Origin: Rhodocyclaceae bacterium
GTDB lineage: Bacteria > Pseudomonadota > Gammaproteobacteria > Burkholderiales > Rhodocyclaceae
Direction of reading: 5' to 3'
Assembly (NCBI GenBank): GCA_023150275.1
Contig: JAKLLG010000009.1
Span: 62,001-126,000, forward strand
DNA length: 64,000 nt
Within the stretch, counting starts at the first letter, position 1. Every line of letters starts with the position of its first letter. The notes beneath the pieces were generated by a model. It was not told where the DNA came from. It did not search any database and saw nothing but the letters and a program-made list of their open reading frames with translations. Below, in pieces: positions 46,579 through 56,776 of the stretch. Position numbers and translations under genes: made by a program.

Positions 46579-47652
46579 TCAGCGCCGCTCGACCCACCAG
46601 AGCATCCCGGCAGCCCCCGCGAGGAACATCATCGAGGGCACCGCTGCGCTGGCGAAAGGAGGCCAGCTGTTGATGGCGCCCAGATTGGAGAACAGCCCGT
46701 TCAGCATGTGGAACAGGACACCGATCATCACGCCGGAAAAGATCTTCAGGCTTACGCCGCCGACGCGGTTGTGGGTATAGCCGAACGGCAGCGCAAGCGC
46801 GATCATCACCATCACCGCCAGCGGATAGACCAGCTTTTTCCATAGCGCGATTTCGTAGCGCTGCGTTTTCTGCTTGTTGTCCTTGAGATGCTTGATGTAC
46901 GACGTCAAGTGCATCAAGGACATTGCCTCCGGACGGACAAGAAGGACGCCGAGGATGTCCGGGTTGAGTGCCGATTTCCACACCAGTTCGGACTGATTGC
47001 TGACACTTCCGCGAGTGCCGTCCAGCTCAGTGCTGATCACGTTCTTCAGCTTCCATTCGGCAGAGGGCATGTACTCGCCCTCCGCTGCTTCGCGCACGGC
47101 GCGCAATTCAGCGTTCTTGTCGAACTCGTAAATGCGGATGCTGCGAAGCTGACCGTCCGGCGTTACTGCCCGCACGTTGACGAATGTCATGTCGTCCTTC
47201 ACCCAGAGCCCGGTACGAAAATCGGCCGACACCAGCTTGCCCACCGCAGTCAGGCGCATCTGCTTGGACATGCGCTCCAGCGGCGGCGCCACAATCTCAC
47301 CGATGAACAAGGTCAGCAGTGCAAAGGCGGCAGCAATCAACATCAGGGTCTTCAACAGATCCAGTGTCGAAAGCCCGGACGCGCGCAGCACCGTGATCTC
47401 CGAGTGCCGCGCCAGCGTCGAGACCGCATAAAGGGCACCGATCAGCATCGCGATCGGCATCAATTCGTAAGCACGGGCCGGGATGCGCAACGCGATGTAG
47501 GCGAGCGCATGCTGAATCCGGTAGCCGCCCTTGCCGATATCGCCAAGCTCTCCGATCAGGTCGAAAAAACTGAACAGCGCCACGAACGCGACAAGCACCA
47601 GCAGCAGGGCCGCCGAGATCTCCTTGGCCAGGTATCGTCGATAGACCATCAT
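46579..47652 (-). CDS. lptG: LPS export ABC transporter permease LptG
   Basis: Inner-membrane permease that with LptF and LptB drives lipopolysaccharide through the Lpt bridge. At 357 residues it has six predicted helices (1-3 at the N-terminus, 4-6 after a periplasmic beta-jellyroll domain, about 130-265). YjgP/YjgQ-type. Start ATG 47652 (MMVYRRYL) overlaps the lptF stop (ATGA); ATG 47649 is equivalent. The pair meets the sigma operon head-on. Confidence 0.95.
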   Translation of the reverse strand: MMVYRRYLAKEISAALLLVLVAFVALFSFFDLIGELGDIGKGGYRIQHALAYIALRIPARAYELMPIAMLIGALYAVSTLARHSEITVLRASGLSTLDLLKTLMLIAAAFALLTLFIGEIVAPPLERMSKQMRLTAVGKLVSADFRTGLWVKDDMTFVNVRAVTPDGQLRSIRIYEFDKNAELRAVREAAEGEYMPSAEWKLKNVISTELDGTRGSVSNQSELVWKSALNPDILGVLLVRPEAMSLMHLTSYIKHLKDNKQKTQRYEIALWKKLVYPLAVMVMIALALPFGYTHNRVGGVSLKIFSGVMIGVLFHMLNGLFSNLGAINSWPPFASAAVPSMMFLAGAAGMLWWVERR

Positions 47653-48728
47653 CGCCGCAGCCGCCAGAACGAGAATACAAGAATGCGGCGTGCAAAGAGC
47701 AACGGCAGCGCCACCAGCATTACCAGATGCACCGAAACGAGCCCTGCCGCGAAGGACAAACGCCCCTGCGCAACCCAAGCCTGAACGATCGACAACATGT
47801 TGCTGTAAACCATATACACCAACAGCGCCAGAATCAGGTTGGCCGACCGACCGGCGCGCGGATTGACGAAGGAGAGCGGTATCGCCAGCAAAGCGAGAAC
47901 CAGCGCGGAAATCGGGATATTGATCCGCCACAGCAACTCGGCCTGATGCCTGCGATTGTCGGATTTCATCAAATCGAGCGTCGATTCGCTGGAAATTGTG
48001 CGATCAATGCCGCGCGCTTCCCTCGTCTCCACCCGCAGCGAGTAACGGTCAAATTCCATGATGCGGAATTCCGGGGTTCCCGGCACCACCTCGTAACGAC
48101 GTCCCTGCTCAAGCACCATGAAACGGTCGCCATTCTCGGCGGTTTCCTGGTACCCCTTGCTTGCCATCGTGACGCCGAGCTTGCCGTGCTGCACGGCGCT
48201 GATGAAAACGTTGCGCACCGAGGTTTCGTCTTCCGAGACGGCCTCGACAAACACCACGCGATCGGTTGACGCGGCTTCCTTGAAGCTCCCCGGAGCCACC
48301 TGCGACGCGTCGCTGCGCACCGTGATCTTCTGCTTGAAGTCTGCGCTCATGCGATGCGCCCACGGCGACAAAACCAGCGTCAGAACAGCAACGGCGACAA
48401 TCAGCGGAGCACCGAAAACCAGAACCGGACGTATCCACCGGAAGAGCGACGCACCGGAGGAAAACCAGACAACCATCTCGGAATCCCGGTAGGCGCGCGA
48501 CAAGGACAGCAAAACAGCAACAAATAGCGTCAGCGTGAGCAGATAGGCGGAATAGTTGAGCGCCGCGAAGCCGAGCAGCGCCAGAACTGCCTCCGAAGCC
48601 ACGCGGCCGGCGGCGGCATCACCCAGCAAACGGATGGCCTGGATCGACACCATGATGGCGAAAAGCGCAACGAAGACGCCGGCGGCGGATTGCGCGAATT
48701 CGCGCCGGGCGGCGCGCTGGAAGACCAT
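47649..48728 (-). CDS. lptF: LPS export ABC transporter permease LptF
   Basis: Partner of LptG in LPS extraction. It is 359 residues: an N-terminal three-helix block, a large periplasmic domain (about 100-255: ITVRSDASQVAPGS, GRRYEVVPGTPEFRIMEFDRY), then three more helices. The start chosen, ATG 48728 (MVFQRAARREFAQS), is the family start; the ATG at 48773 would extend into the pepA promoter region. Divergent from pepA with 69 nt between. Confidence 0.95.
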   Translation of the reverse strand: MVFQRAARREFAQSAAGVFVALFAIMVSIQAIRLLGDAAAGRVASEAVLALLGFAALNYSAYLLTLTLFVAVLLSLSRAYRDSEMVVWFSSGASLFRWIRPVLVFGAPLIVAVAVLTLVLSPWAHRMSADFKQKITVRSDASQVAPGSFKEAASTDRVVFVEAVSEDETSVRNVFISAVQHGKLGVTMASKGYQETAENGDRFMVLEQGRRYEVVPGTPEFRIMEFDRYSLRVETREARGIDRTISSESTLDLMKSDNRRHQAELLWRINIPISALVLALLAIPLSFVNPRAGRSANLILALLVYMVYSNMLSIVQAWVAQGRLSFAAGLVSVHLVMLVALPLLFARRILVFSFWRLRR

Positions 48729-48731
48729 GCT

Positions 48732-48761
48732 TTGACTTATGCGAAAAGCTGCGGTGATAAT
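48732..48761 (+). promoter_or_regulatory. Sigma-70 promoter of pepA-holC-valS region
   Basis: TTGACT (48732-48737), an 18-nt spacer, then GATAAT (48756-48761), 36 nt before the pepA GTG. Confidence 0.6.
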
Positions 48762-48797
48762 CAGGTTTTGCAAAAACCCGGCCTAAAGGAGCGGCGA

Positions 48798-50294
48798 GTG
48801 GAATTTAGCATAAAAAGCGGAAGTCCGGAGAAACAGCGTAGCGCCTGCGTCGTCGTCGGCGTTTTCGAACCGCGCAAGCTGAGCCTCCCCGGCGAACTTC
48901 TCGACAACGCCGCCCGCAACCATATCTCGGACATCATTCGTCGCGGGGACATGGAAGGCAAGGCCGGCACCACGCTGCTCCTGCACAATGTTCCCGGCAC
49001 GCTCTGCGACCGCGTACTGCTCGTCGGTCTCGGCAAGGAAAAGGAATTCCGCGAGCGAGAGTACTGCCAGGCGATTCGCGTCGCGGTCAAAACGCTCAAT
49101 GAAACCGGGTCATTCGACGGCACCGTATTCCTCACCGAAATCGCGGTGAAAAAGCGCAGCGTGGCCTGGCGCATCCGTCAGGCAGCGCTCATCGCCCAGG
49201 AAGCCACTTACCGTTTCGACCAGTTCAAGAGCAAGAAGGAAGAACTGCGCCGCCCCTTGCGCAAACTGACCTTCGCCGTCGAACGTCGCAACGAACTCGC
49301 CCCGGCCGAAGAAGCGCTGCAGCAGGGCCTCGCCATTGCCGAGGGGATGGCGCTCGCCAAGAACCTCGGCAACCTTCCCGGCAATGTCTGTACCCCCGAG
49401 CACCTCGCCGGCGCGGCCCGTCAGATCGCGGAGGCACACGGACTCGATTGCCAGATCCTGGAGCGCACCGACATGGAGGCATTGGGCATGGGCTCGCTGC
49501 TCTCGGTCGCCAAGGGATCGCACCAGCCACCGAAGCTGATCGTGCTGCAGTACAAGGGCGGCAAACCGGACAACAAGCCGGTCGTCCTTGTCGGCAAGGG
49601 CATCACCTTCGATACGGGCGGCATCTCGCTGAAACCGGGGCCGGAAATGGACGAGATGAAGTACGACATGTGCGGCGCCGCGAGCGTGCTGGGTGCCATC
49701 AAGGCAGCAGCGCAGATGCAATTGCCGCTCAATGTCACCGCGGTCGTCCCGGCCGCCGAAAACATGCCAAGCGGTGGTGCCAGCAAACCCGGCGACATCG
49801 TCACCTCGATGTCCGGGCAGACGATCGAGATTCTCAACACGGACGCCGAGGGCCGCCTCATCCTGTGTGATGCGCTGACCTATTCCGAGCGCTTCGACCC
49901 CGAAGTCGTCGTCGACGTGGCCACCCTCACCGGCGCCTGCGTCATTGCGCTGGGCCATGTTGCCAGCGGCCTCTTCGCGAATCGCGACAGCCTGGCCCGG
50001 GAACTGCTCGATGCCGGCGACGAGGCCAATGACCGCGCCTGGCACCTGCCGCTCTGGGAAGACTACCAGGAGCAACTGAAGAGCAACTTCGCCGACATGG
50101 CCAATATCGGCGGCCGGGCAGCGGGCTCGGTGACGGCCGCCTGCTTCCTCGCCCGCTTCACGAAGAAATTCGACTGGGCACATCTGGATATCGCCGGCAC
50201 CGCATGGAAATCCGGCGCGGAAAAGGGAGCTACCGGCCGGCCGGTGCCGCTTCTGTCCCATTTCCTGCTCGCCCGCGCCGGGAAGCTGAATTGA
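48798..50294 (+). CDS. pepA: Leucyl aminopeptidase (cytosol aminopeptidase, M17)
   Basis: Zinc/manganese exopeptidase releasing N-terminal residues; the E. coli homologue PepA also binds DNA. At 498 residues it has the signature NTDAEGRLIL and metal ligands GKGITFDTGGISLKPG, with ARNLGNLP-like AKNLGNLPGNVCTPEHL. The start at GTG 48798 (VEFSIKSGS) has aaggag 6 nt upstream; an ATG at 48690 would run through the divergent lptF start. The stop overlaps holC by 4 nt (TTGA). Confidence 0.96.
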   Translation: MEFSIKSGSPEKQRSACVVVGVFEPRKLSLPGELLDNAARNHISDIIRRGDMEGKAGTTLLLHNVPGTLCDRVLLVGLGKEKEFREREYCQAIRVAVKTLNETGSFDGTVFLTEIAVKKRSVAWRIRQAALIAQEATYRFDQFKSKKEELRRPLRKLTFAVERRNELAPAEEALQQGLAIAEGMALAKNLGNLPGNVCTPEHLAGAARQIAEAHGLDCQILERTDMEALGMGSLLSVAKGSHQPPKLIVLQYKGGKPDNKPVVLVGKGITFDTGGISLKPGPEMDEMKYDMCGAASVLGAIKAAAQMQLPLNVTAVVPAAENMPSGGASKPGDIVTSMSGQTIEILNTDAEGRLILCDALTYSERFDPEVVVDVATLTGACVIALGHVASGLFANRDSLARELLDAGDEANDRAWHLPLWEDYQEQLKSNFADMANIGGRAAGSVTAACFLARFTKKFDWAHLDIAGTAWKSGAEKGATGRPVPLLSHFLLARAGKLN

Positions 50295-50737
50295 CCCAGA
50301 TCTTCTTCTATCACGGCGCCGCCGATCGCATCGCTGCGGCGGCGGCCCTGATCGCGAAAGCCAGCAGCCAGAAAAAGCCGGTGCTTGTCTATGCGCCGGA
50401 CGATGCCGTCGCCAGCGCACTGGACAGGGCGCTGTGGATCGGCACCCCGACCGGCTTCGTGCCACACGTGCGCAGCGATTCGCCGCTGGCGACCGAAACC
50501 GCTGTCGTCATCGCCGATCGCCTCGAAGCCGTACCGCAGGCGTCGCCCAGCATTGCACGCCATGAGCGACTGATGAACCTCTCCGGCGAGATACCATCCA
50601 CTTTCTCGCGTTTTACAAGCCTCATCGAAGTGGTCAGTGAAGATCCGGAAATCCGCCAGCCGGCACGCGAACGAGTGCGTTTCTACAAGGATCGCGGCTA
50701 CGAGGTCCAGTTTTTCGATCTCGCAGGCAAATCCTGA
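50291..50737 (+). CDS. holC: DNA polymerase III subunit chi
   Basis: Clamp-loader accessory subunit that binds single-strand-binding protein and psi. It is 148 residues: TQIFFYHGAADRI at the start, KKPVLVYAPDDAVASALDRALW, and FVPHVRSDSP. Start TTG 50291 overlaps the pepA stop by 4 nt (TTGA); no ATG is available without losing the family N-terminus. The pepA-holC-valS order is conserved in proteobacteria. Confidence 0.92.
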   Translation: MTQIFFYHGAADRIAAAAALIAKASSQKKPVLVYAPDDAVASALDRALWIGTPTGFVPHVRSDSPLATETAVVIADRLEAVPQASPSIARHERLMNLSGEIPSTFSRFTSLIEVVSEDPEIRQPARERVRFYKDRGYEVQFFDLAGKS

Positions 50738-51174
50738 TGGCAGAAGACATCGTCTCCCGCGCCGACTCGCTGATGCGCCGCAGACGGGCGTTCGTCGCAG
50801 CCCCGGCAGCAACGCCCGCGGTCGCGATGGATTTCGACGTTCCGCTGCTCACCGAGGAGCAGTCACCGCGCCTGCCGGCGGAAGATGACATCCCCGTGCT
50901 GACCGAGGAGGTGTTCCCGGACACCCCGGCAGCAGCGAGCACGCGTGACAAGTTCGATGAAAAGCTGGCGGCGCGACTCGCCTCGGAGTTTGCGCTGTCG
51001 CTCGAACGTCGTCTGGCCGCGGAATTGCCGACCTTCGTCGAAGCCAGCCTGGCCGTACTCGAAGCAGATCTGCGGCGCGGCATCCTTGACATCGCCAACG
51101 AGGCGATCAAGGATTTTGTTGCCCGCAGGGAGCAGTTGCGCCTGCCACTCGAAGAGAACGGCGAAGGCGACTGA
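50737..51174 (+). CDS. Conserved hypothetical protein between holC and valS
   Basis: A 145-residue protein, overlapping holC by 1 nt (TGATG). The first half is disordered and acidic with two copies of the motif VPLLTEE / IPVLTEE. The second half is helical ([23 protein letters not shown] and [29 protein letters not shown]). No known domain is seen. Conserved in position in betaproteobacteria as far as I recall (inference). A DnaB/HolC-related accessory role is only a guess from location. Confidence 0.65.
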   Translation: MAEDIVSRADSLMRRRRAFVAAPAATPAVAMDFDVPLLTEEQSPRLPAEDDIPVLTEEVFPDTPAAASTRDKFDEKLAARLASEFALSLERRLAAELPTFVEASLAVLEADLRRGILDIANEAIKDFVARREQLRLPLEENGEGD

Positions 51175-51198
51175 AACCGGCCGCGAGGCCCGATCCGG

Positions 51199-51204
51199 TA
51201 TAAT
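51199..51204 (+). promoter_or_regulatory. Candidate -10 element upstream of valS
   Basis: TATAAT 31 nt before the valS ATG in the ccggtataatcgccgg context; no clear -35 at 17 nt. Confidence 0.4.
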
Positions 51205-51235
51205 CGCCGGTTTTCCCGAATCCCCCTTCCCGATC

Positions 51236-54079
51236 ATGGAACTGGCCAAGAGTTTCGAGCCGGCGGACATCGAACGCCGCTGGTACCCCCAATGGGAGGA
51301 GAACGGCTACTTCAATGCCGGTCTCGACACCGCCAACACGAACGCCTTCTGCATCCTGCTGCCGCCGCCGAACGTCACCGGCACGCTGCACATGGGCCAC
51401 GGCTTCAACCAGGCGATCATGGACGCGCTGACCCGGCACTACCGGATGCTCGGCCACAACACGCTGTGGCAGCCGGGCACCGACCACGCCGGCATCGCGA
51501 CGCAGATCGTCGTCGAACGCCAGCTCGACGCGCAGGGCATCTCGCGCCACGACCTCGGCCGCGAGAAGTTTCTGGAGAAGGTCTGGGAGTGGAAGGAATA
51601 CTCGGGCAACACCATCACCAAGCAGATGCGGCGGCTGGGCACCTCGCCCGACTGGACGCGCGAGCGCTTCACGATGGATGCCGGCCTCTCGAAGATCGTC
51701 ACCGAAACCTTCGTCCGCCTCTACAACGAGGGCCTGATCTACCGCGGCAAGCGTCTGGTGAACTGGGACCCGAAGCTGCACACGGCCGTTTCCGACCTGG
51801 AAGTGGTCAGCGAAGAAGAGGACGGCTTCCTCTGGCACATCCGCTATCCGCTGGCCGATGGCAGCGGTTCGCTGACGGTGGCCACCACCCGTCCGGAAAC
51901 CATGCTCGGCGACACCGCCGTGATGGTGCACCCGGAAGATGCGCGCTACCAGCACATGATCGGCAAGACGGTGAAACTGCCGCTCTGTGATCGCGAGATC
52001 CCGATCATTGCCGACAGCTACGTCGACCTCGAATTCGGCACCGGCTGCGTCAAGGTCACGCCGGCACACGATTTCAACGACTACGCAGTCGGCCAGCGCC
52101 ACGGCCTGCCGATCATCTCGATCCTGACGCTGGACGCGAAGATCAACGATAACGCGCCGGAAGAATACCGCGGCCTCGACCGCTTCGACGCGCGCAAGGC
52201 CGTCGTCGCCGACCTCGAAGCCCTCGGCGTGCTGGAGAAGACCGACAAGCACAAGCTCAAGGTGCCGCGCGGCGATCGTACCGGCGTCGTCATCGAGCCG
52301 ATGCTGACCGACCAGTGGTTCGTCGCCATGAGCAAGCCGGGCGCCGACGGCAAGTCGATCACCGAAAAGGCGCTCGACGTAGTGGCTTCCGGCGAGATCA
52401 AGTTCGTGCCGGAGAACTGGGTCAACACCTACAACCAATGGCTGAACAACATCCAGGACTGGTGCATCTCACGCCAGCTGTGGTGGGGCCATCAGATCCC
52501 GGCCTGGTATGGCGTCAATGGCGAAGTCTTCGTCGCCCACAGCGAGGAAGAAGCCCGCGCCCAGGCCGACAAGGTCGACTACGCCGGCCCGCTGACGCGC
52601 GACCCGGACGTGCTCGATACCTGGTATTCGTCGGCCCTGTGGCCGTTCTCGACGCTGGACTGGACGCCGGAGTGGCCGGCGAAGTCGAACCCGGCGCTCG
52701 ACCTCTACCTGCCGTCGACGGTGCTCGTCACCGGCTTCGACATCATCTTCTTCTGGGTGGCGCGCATGGTCATGATGACCAAGCACATCACCGGCAGGAT
52801 CCCGTTCAGGCACGTCTATGTGCACGGCCTGATCCGCGATGCGGAAGGCCAGAAGATGTCGAAGTCGAAGGGCAACGTCCTCGACCCGATCGACTTGATC
52901 GACGGCATCGGCATCGAGGAACTGGTGAAGAAGCGCACCACCGGCCTGATGAATCCGAAGCAGGCCGAGCAGATCGAGAAGCGCACGCGCAAGGAGTTCC
53001 CGAACGGCATCCAGGCCTTCGGCACCGACGCCCTGCGCTTCACCTTCCTCTCGCTCGCCAGCCCCGGCCGCGACATCAAGTTCGACCTGTCGCGCTGCGA
53101 GGGCTACCGCAACTTCTGCAACAAGCTGTGGAATGCGACGCGCTTCGTGCTGATGAACATCGAGGGCCACGACCTCGCGCTCAGTCATGAGCAAGGCGCC
53201 GGCGGCGCCTGCAAGGTGCCGGCCAATGGCGAGGCGAAACTAGATTTCGGTTTCGCCGACCGCTGGATCGTCAGCCGCCTGCAGCGTACCGAAGCCGAAG
53301 TCGCCAAGCATTTCGCCGACTACCGTTTCGACCTGCTCGCGCGCGAGATCTACGAATTCGTCTGGGACGAGTTCTGCGACTGGTACCTCGAACTGGCCAA
53401 GGTGCGCATGCAGACCGGCAGCGAGGCCGAAGCCCGCGGCACGCGGCGCACGCTGGCCCGTGTGCTGGAAACCGTGCTGCGTCTCGCCCACCCGCTGATC
53501 CCGTTCATCACCGAGGAACTGTGGCAGGTCGTGGCGCCGATCGCCGGCCGCAAGAGCCACCCGTCGATCATGCTGGCCCCCTACCCGGTCGCGCAGCCGG
53601 AGCGCATCGACGAAGCGAGCGAGGCGAAGGTCAAGCTGCTCAAGGAAATCGTCTACGCCTGCCGCAACCTGCGTGGCGAAATGAACATTTCGCCGGCACA
53701 GAAGCTGCCGCTGATCGCCGCCGGCGATGCCGAAACGCTGAAGATCTTCGCCCCCTACATCGCCGGCCTGGCCAAGCTTTCCGACGTGCAGATCGTCGCT
53801 GACATCCCAAGCGATGAAGCGGCACCGGTCGCCGTCGTCGGCGAATTCCGCGTCATGCTCAAGGTCGAGATCGACGTCGCCGCCGAGCGCGAGCGCCTCG
53901 CGAAGGAGATCGCCCGCCTCGAAGGCGAGATCGTCAAGGCCAATGCCAAGCTCGCCAACGAAAGTTTTGTCGCCCGCGCACCGGCCGCCGTGGTCGAGCA
54001 GGAAAAGAAGCGGGTTGCCGATTTCGGCGACACACTGGCCAAACTGAAGCCTCAACTGGCGAAGCTCGCCGGCAAGTAA
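51236..54079 (+). CDS. valS: Valine--tRNA ligase
   Basis: Class I synthetase charging tRNA-Val and editing threonine. At 947 residues it is full size. The HIGH-type motif is HMGH ([11 protein letters not shown], about residue 48) and the KMSKS motif is in [13 protein letters not shown]. An editing domain lies between; the C-terminus has the anticodon-binding domain and a coiled-coil ([17 protein letters not shown]). ATG 51236 ([16 protein letters not shown]) is the family start; the longer ORF from 50945 is not credible. Confidence 0.98.
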   Translation: MELAKSFEPADIERRWYPQWEENGYFNAGLDTANTNAFCILLPPPNVTGTLHMGHGFNQAIMDALTRHYRMLGHNTLWQPGTDHAGIATQIVVERQLDAQGISRHDLGREKFLEKVWEWKEYSGNTITKQMRRLGTSPDWTRERFTMDAGLSKIVTETFVRLYNEGLIYRGKRLVNWDPKLHTAVSDLEVVSEEEDGFLWHIRYPLADGSGSLTVATTRPETMLGDTAVMVHPEDARYQHMIGKTVKLPLCDREIPIIADSYVDLEFGTGCVKVTPAHDFNDYAVGQRHGLPIISILTLDAKINDNAPEEYRGLDRFDARKAVVADLEALGVLEKTDKHKLKVPRGDRTGVVIEPMLTDQWFVAMSKPGADGKSITEKALDVVASGEIKFVPENWVNTYNQWLNNIQDWCISRQLWWGHQIPAWYGVNGEVFVAHSEEEARAQADKVDYAGPLTRDPDVLDTWYSSALWPFSTLDWTPEWPAKSNPALDLYLPSTVLVTGFDIIFFWVARMVMMTKHITGRIPFRHVYVHGLIRDAEGQKMSKSKGNVLDPIDLIDGIGIEELVKKRTTGLMNPKQAEQIEKRTRKEFPNGIQAFGTDALRFTFLSLASPGRDIKFDLSRCEGYRNFCNKLWNATRFVLMNIEGHDLALSHEQGAGGACKVPANGEAKLDFGFADRWIVSRLQRTEAEVAKHFADYRFDLLAREIYEFVWDEFCDWYLELAKVRMQTGSEAEARGTRRTLARVLETVLRLAHPLIPFITEELWQVVAPIAGRKSHPSIMLAPYPVAQPERIDEASEAKVKLLKEIVYACRNLRGEMNISPAQKLPLIAAGDAETLKIFAPYIAGLAKLSDVQIVADIPSDEAAPVAVVGEFRVMLKVEIDVAAERERLAKEIARLEGEIVKANAKLANESFVARAPAAVVEQEKKRVADFGDTLAKLKPQLAKLAGK

Positions 54080-54088
54080 GGATCAACC

Positions 54089-54574
54089 ATGTCCGATAAC
54101 GACAAACCCTTCGTCGCCAGACTATTTCCGGCACTGATGCTGTTCTGCCTGCTCACCGGCGTCTGGTCCTTCGCGATCATCCAGGCCTGGCCCTGGGACA
54201 AGGACACGGCCTGGAAGCCGGGCGTTCGCCTGCCGGTCATGTGCGCCAACGGCGAAGTGTGCTCGAAGGAGTATGCGCAGATCGCGAAGGGCATCGAGGA
54301 CAAGCAGATTACCGCGCTGAAGCCAAAGGAACCGAATGGCGAGCTGAATGATGGCGAAGTCTGGCTGCGCTGGACGACCGTCAGCGGCAAACCATGGGAG
54401 TTCGAATCGGCAATGTCCTCGTGGTACTTCGAAACTGCCGTCCGCTACAACGTCAAGGATGGCAAGCTGGAAGTCGTTCAGTATCGCCACTACGACGCGA
54501 AACTGTTTTATTACGCGATGATTGCCGCATTTTTTACAACGGCCGGGATCTTCCTGCGCCGGCTCAGGCGCTGA
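54089..54574 (+). CDS. Hypothetical membrane-anchored protein
   Basis: A 161-residue protein with an N-terminal helix (LFPALMLFCLLTGVWSFAIIQAW), a 100-residue probably periplasmic domain with two Cys (MCANGEVCSKEY), and a C-terminal helix (LFYYAMIAAFFTTAGIFLRRL). I do not recognise a family. It follows valS by 9 nt and may be cotranscribed. Its last 11 nt overlap the convergent pabB gene. Confidence 0.72.
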   Translation: MSDNDKPFVARLFPALMLFCLLTGVWSFAIIQAWPWDKDTAWKPGVRLPVMCANGEVCSKEYAQIAKGIEDKQITALKPKEPNGELNDGEVWLRWTTVSGKPWEFESAMSSWYFETAVRYNVKDGKLEVVQYRHYDAKLFYYAMIAAFFTTAGIFLRRLRR

Positions 54575-56336
54575 ATCGCACGCGGCGCAGGCCGCGCAGC
54601 GCGTTACCCAGATAGAGTTCGGCGGCATTGCGCAAATCGGCGGCGTAAAGCACGCCTTCGACGGCTTCGCCGCATTCGAGCAGCCTGCGGCGCAGCACGC
54701 CGGGAAGCACTCCGCAACAGAGCGGCGGCGTTATCAAGGGTTCCCCCGGCAGACGGCGCACGAAGACATTGCTGCGCGCCCCTTCGCAGACTTCGCCCCG
54801 TTCATTGAGGAATACCAGATCGAACAGCTCAGGGTTCGCCGTCAGCGTTGCCATTGCCGCGTCGTAGCGCACGCGCACCGTCGTCTTGTGACGCAGCCAG
54901 AAGTCCGAGGAATCGACCGCCTCCTCAGCGATACGGGTACGGGTGCGCTTCTCGTCAGCGTCGAGCGGCATGGCTGAAACATCCATGTCTCCCGCGTACC
55001 CGAGCGTCAGCCGCACCCGGAACAAACCCTGCGGCTCCGCCGCAGCGATGCGATCGAGCGTATGCAAGAACGCGTCTCTCGCCAGCGGAAACGAAAATGT
55101 CTTCGCCGATGCCGCGAGACGGTCGAAATGCATCTCCGCCAACGGAAAGCAGGCGTCCTCCAGCCGCATCGTCTCGATCAGTCGAAATCCGGCATTGGCA
55201 CGCCTGAGGAATGCCGCCTTGAGCAGGCATTCCCCGTATTCGGCAGTGGCCACGGAGTCCCAGACGATACCGCTGCCAACACCGTAGCGGGCAACACCAT
55301 CCTGCTGCTCGACGAGCAAGGTGCGAATGGCCACCGAGAGCCGAAAATCCCCGGTCTTGCCAACCCAGCCGAAGGCGCCGGTGTAGAGGCCACGCGGCGT
55401 ACGTTCCAGTTCACCGATGATCTGCATGGCACGCACTTTCGGCGCACCGGTAATCGAGCCGCAGGGAAACAGCGCAGCCAGCACCGCGGCGAGCGGCGCA
55501 TCGCTCTCGGCAACGACATCCGAGGTCATCTGCAGCACGCTGGGATAGGTCTCGACCTCGCACAGGCTTTCGACCTGTACGCTACCCGCCCGGGCAATGC
55601 GCCCCAGATCGTTGCGGATGAGATCGACGATCATCACGTTTTCGGCACGATCCTTCGCCGAAGCCCGCAGCACCGCAACGGCCTGAGCATCATCCTTCGG
55701 CTCACCGGTTCGCGCGGCGGTACCCTTCATCGGGCGGGCACGAATGCGTCCGGCACTGCGCTCGATGAACAGCTCCGGCGAGAAGGAGAGGAGGCAGCGC
55801 GTAGGCAGCGCGATGAAGCCGCCGCAGGCGACAGGTTGCGCCGCACGCAAACCTGCGTAGAGCGTTAGCGGATCACCGACGCAGCGCCCGCCGAAGGGAA
55901 ACGTGAAATTGATCTGATAGCAGTCGCCGGCAGCGATGTAGGCGTGAATGCGATCAACGGCAGCAGCGTAGTCGGCTGCAGCGAGGGTCGGACCGAAATC
56001 AACGAGCGCCGCGGGTGGCAGTGGCGCCCCGCAACGGTCGGCAAAGAAAACAGCGAGATCCTCTGCCGAGAGCGACCGTTGCCTGCGAAAGACCAGAAAA
56101 CCGCTGCCGTCGCCAGCTGCGTGCGCCGTCGCAACGCCAGTGGCGGGTTCAATTGCGTGCCCGAGTTCATAGTCGAGCAGCGCGACGACGAAGCACCCAC
56201 CAGCCGCCGCTTCCTCCGCACGTCCACAGGCGCTTGCAAGCGAGGCAGGCACCTCGATGGCAATGAACTCCTGGAGATCTTCGAAGAGCAGCGCGCCACC
56301 GCCCGGTGTGTCGAGCAGCGCGAAGCAGTCAGACAT
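54564..56336 (-). CDS. pabB: Aminodeoxychorismate synthase component I fused to 4-amino-4-deoxychorismate lyase
   Basis: A 590-residue fusion for p-aminobenzoate synthesis (folate). The N-terminal two thirds (about 1-360) form the chorismate-binding PabB: GDCYQINFTFPF, RARPMKGTAAR, LIRNDLGRIAR, and FPCGSITGAPKVRAMQII. The C-terminal third (about 370-590) is a class IV aminotransferase-like PabC lyase (GFRLIETMRLEDACFPLAEMH, SNVFVR, GVLPGVLRRRLLE). Fusion of PabB and PabC is known in some proteobacteria. Start: ATG 56336. Its end overlaps the hypothetical gene by 11 nt. Confidence 0.93.
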   Translation of the reverse strand: MSDCFALLDTPGGGALLFEDLQEFIAIEVPASLASACGRAEEAAAGGCFVVALLDYELGHAIEPATGVATAHAAGDGSGFLVFRRQRSLSAEDLAVFFADRCGAPLPPAALVDFGPTLAAADYAAAVDRIHAYIAAGDCYQINFTFPFGGRCVGDPLTLYAGLRAAQPVACGGFIALPTRCLLSFSPELFIERSAGRIRARPMKGTAARTGEPKDDAQAVAVLRASAKDRAENVMIVDLIRNDLGRIARAGSVQVESLCEVETYPSVLQMTSDVVAESDAPLAAVLAALFPCGSITGAPKVRAMQIIGELERTPRGLYTGAFGWVGKTGDFRLSVAIRTLLVEQQDGVARYGVGSGIVWDSVATAEYGECLLKAAFLRRANAGFRLIETMRLEDACFPLAEMHFDRLAASAKTFSFPLARDAFLHTLDRIAAAEPQGLFRVRLTLGYAGDMDVSAMPLDADEKRTRTRIAEEAVDSSDFWLRHKTTVRVRYDAAMATLTANPELFDLVFLNERGEVCEGARSNVFVRRLPGEPLITPPLCCGVLPGVLRRRLLECGEAVEGVLYAADLRNAAELYLGNALRGLRRVRFSA

Positions 56337-56401
56337 GAGAAGAGTGAAGAATCGGCCGGACGACCGGGTTGTCGCAAAAGGGCGGCGGATGACGCAGCGG
56401 C

Positions 56402-56629
56402 TTACTTGCGCTTGAGAACGTATTCGTAGACGCCTGCATTTTCACCGCTGTTCACCAGTTCATTGCCGGTCTGGCGCGCAAAGGCCTGGAAGTCCTTGAC
56501 CGAGCCCGGATCGGTCGCCAGCACGCGCACCGTCTGTCCCGACTGCATTTCAGCCAGAACCTTCTTGGTGCGCAGGATGGGAAGCGGGCAGTTGAGGCCC
56601 TTCACGTCGAGTTCGCGATCGTACTGCAT
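56402..56629 (-). CDS. tusA: TusA-family sulfur-carrier protein
   Basis: A 75-residue sulfur carrier with the signature LNCPLPILRTKKVLAEM and the persulfide Cys of CPLP. Characterised TusA delivers sulfur for tRNA 2-thiouridine and Moco. Start: ATG 56629 (MQYDRELDVKGL); the ORF is open 30 codons upstream, but that part is not conserved. It lies downstream of bepA and upstream of pabB. Confidence 0.9.
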   Translation of the reverse strand: MQYDRELDVKGLNCPLPILRTKKVLAEMQSGQTVRVLATDPGSVKDFQAFARQTGNELVNSGENAGVYEYVLKRK

Positions 56630-56776
56630 AGGCGTTTCCTGGAAGCGGTTGGGGTGTCGGAAAGGGCTGCATTGTACCTGATACCGTGCAAGCGACCGGA
56701 GGACAAGCCGGGGCATCAGCAAAGCTGGCGTGCCGGAAAACCGGGGGCCGCACGTGCGCCGGAATGCCGGCCTCGC

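Noticed and set aside
50945-51235. N-terminal extension of valS from 50945
   Set aside because: It is antisense-like to the preceding gene and unlike ValS; the ATG at 51236 matches the family.
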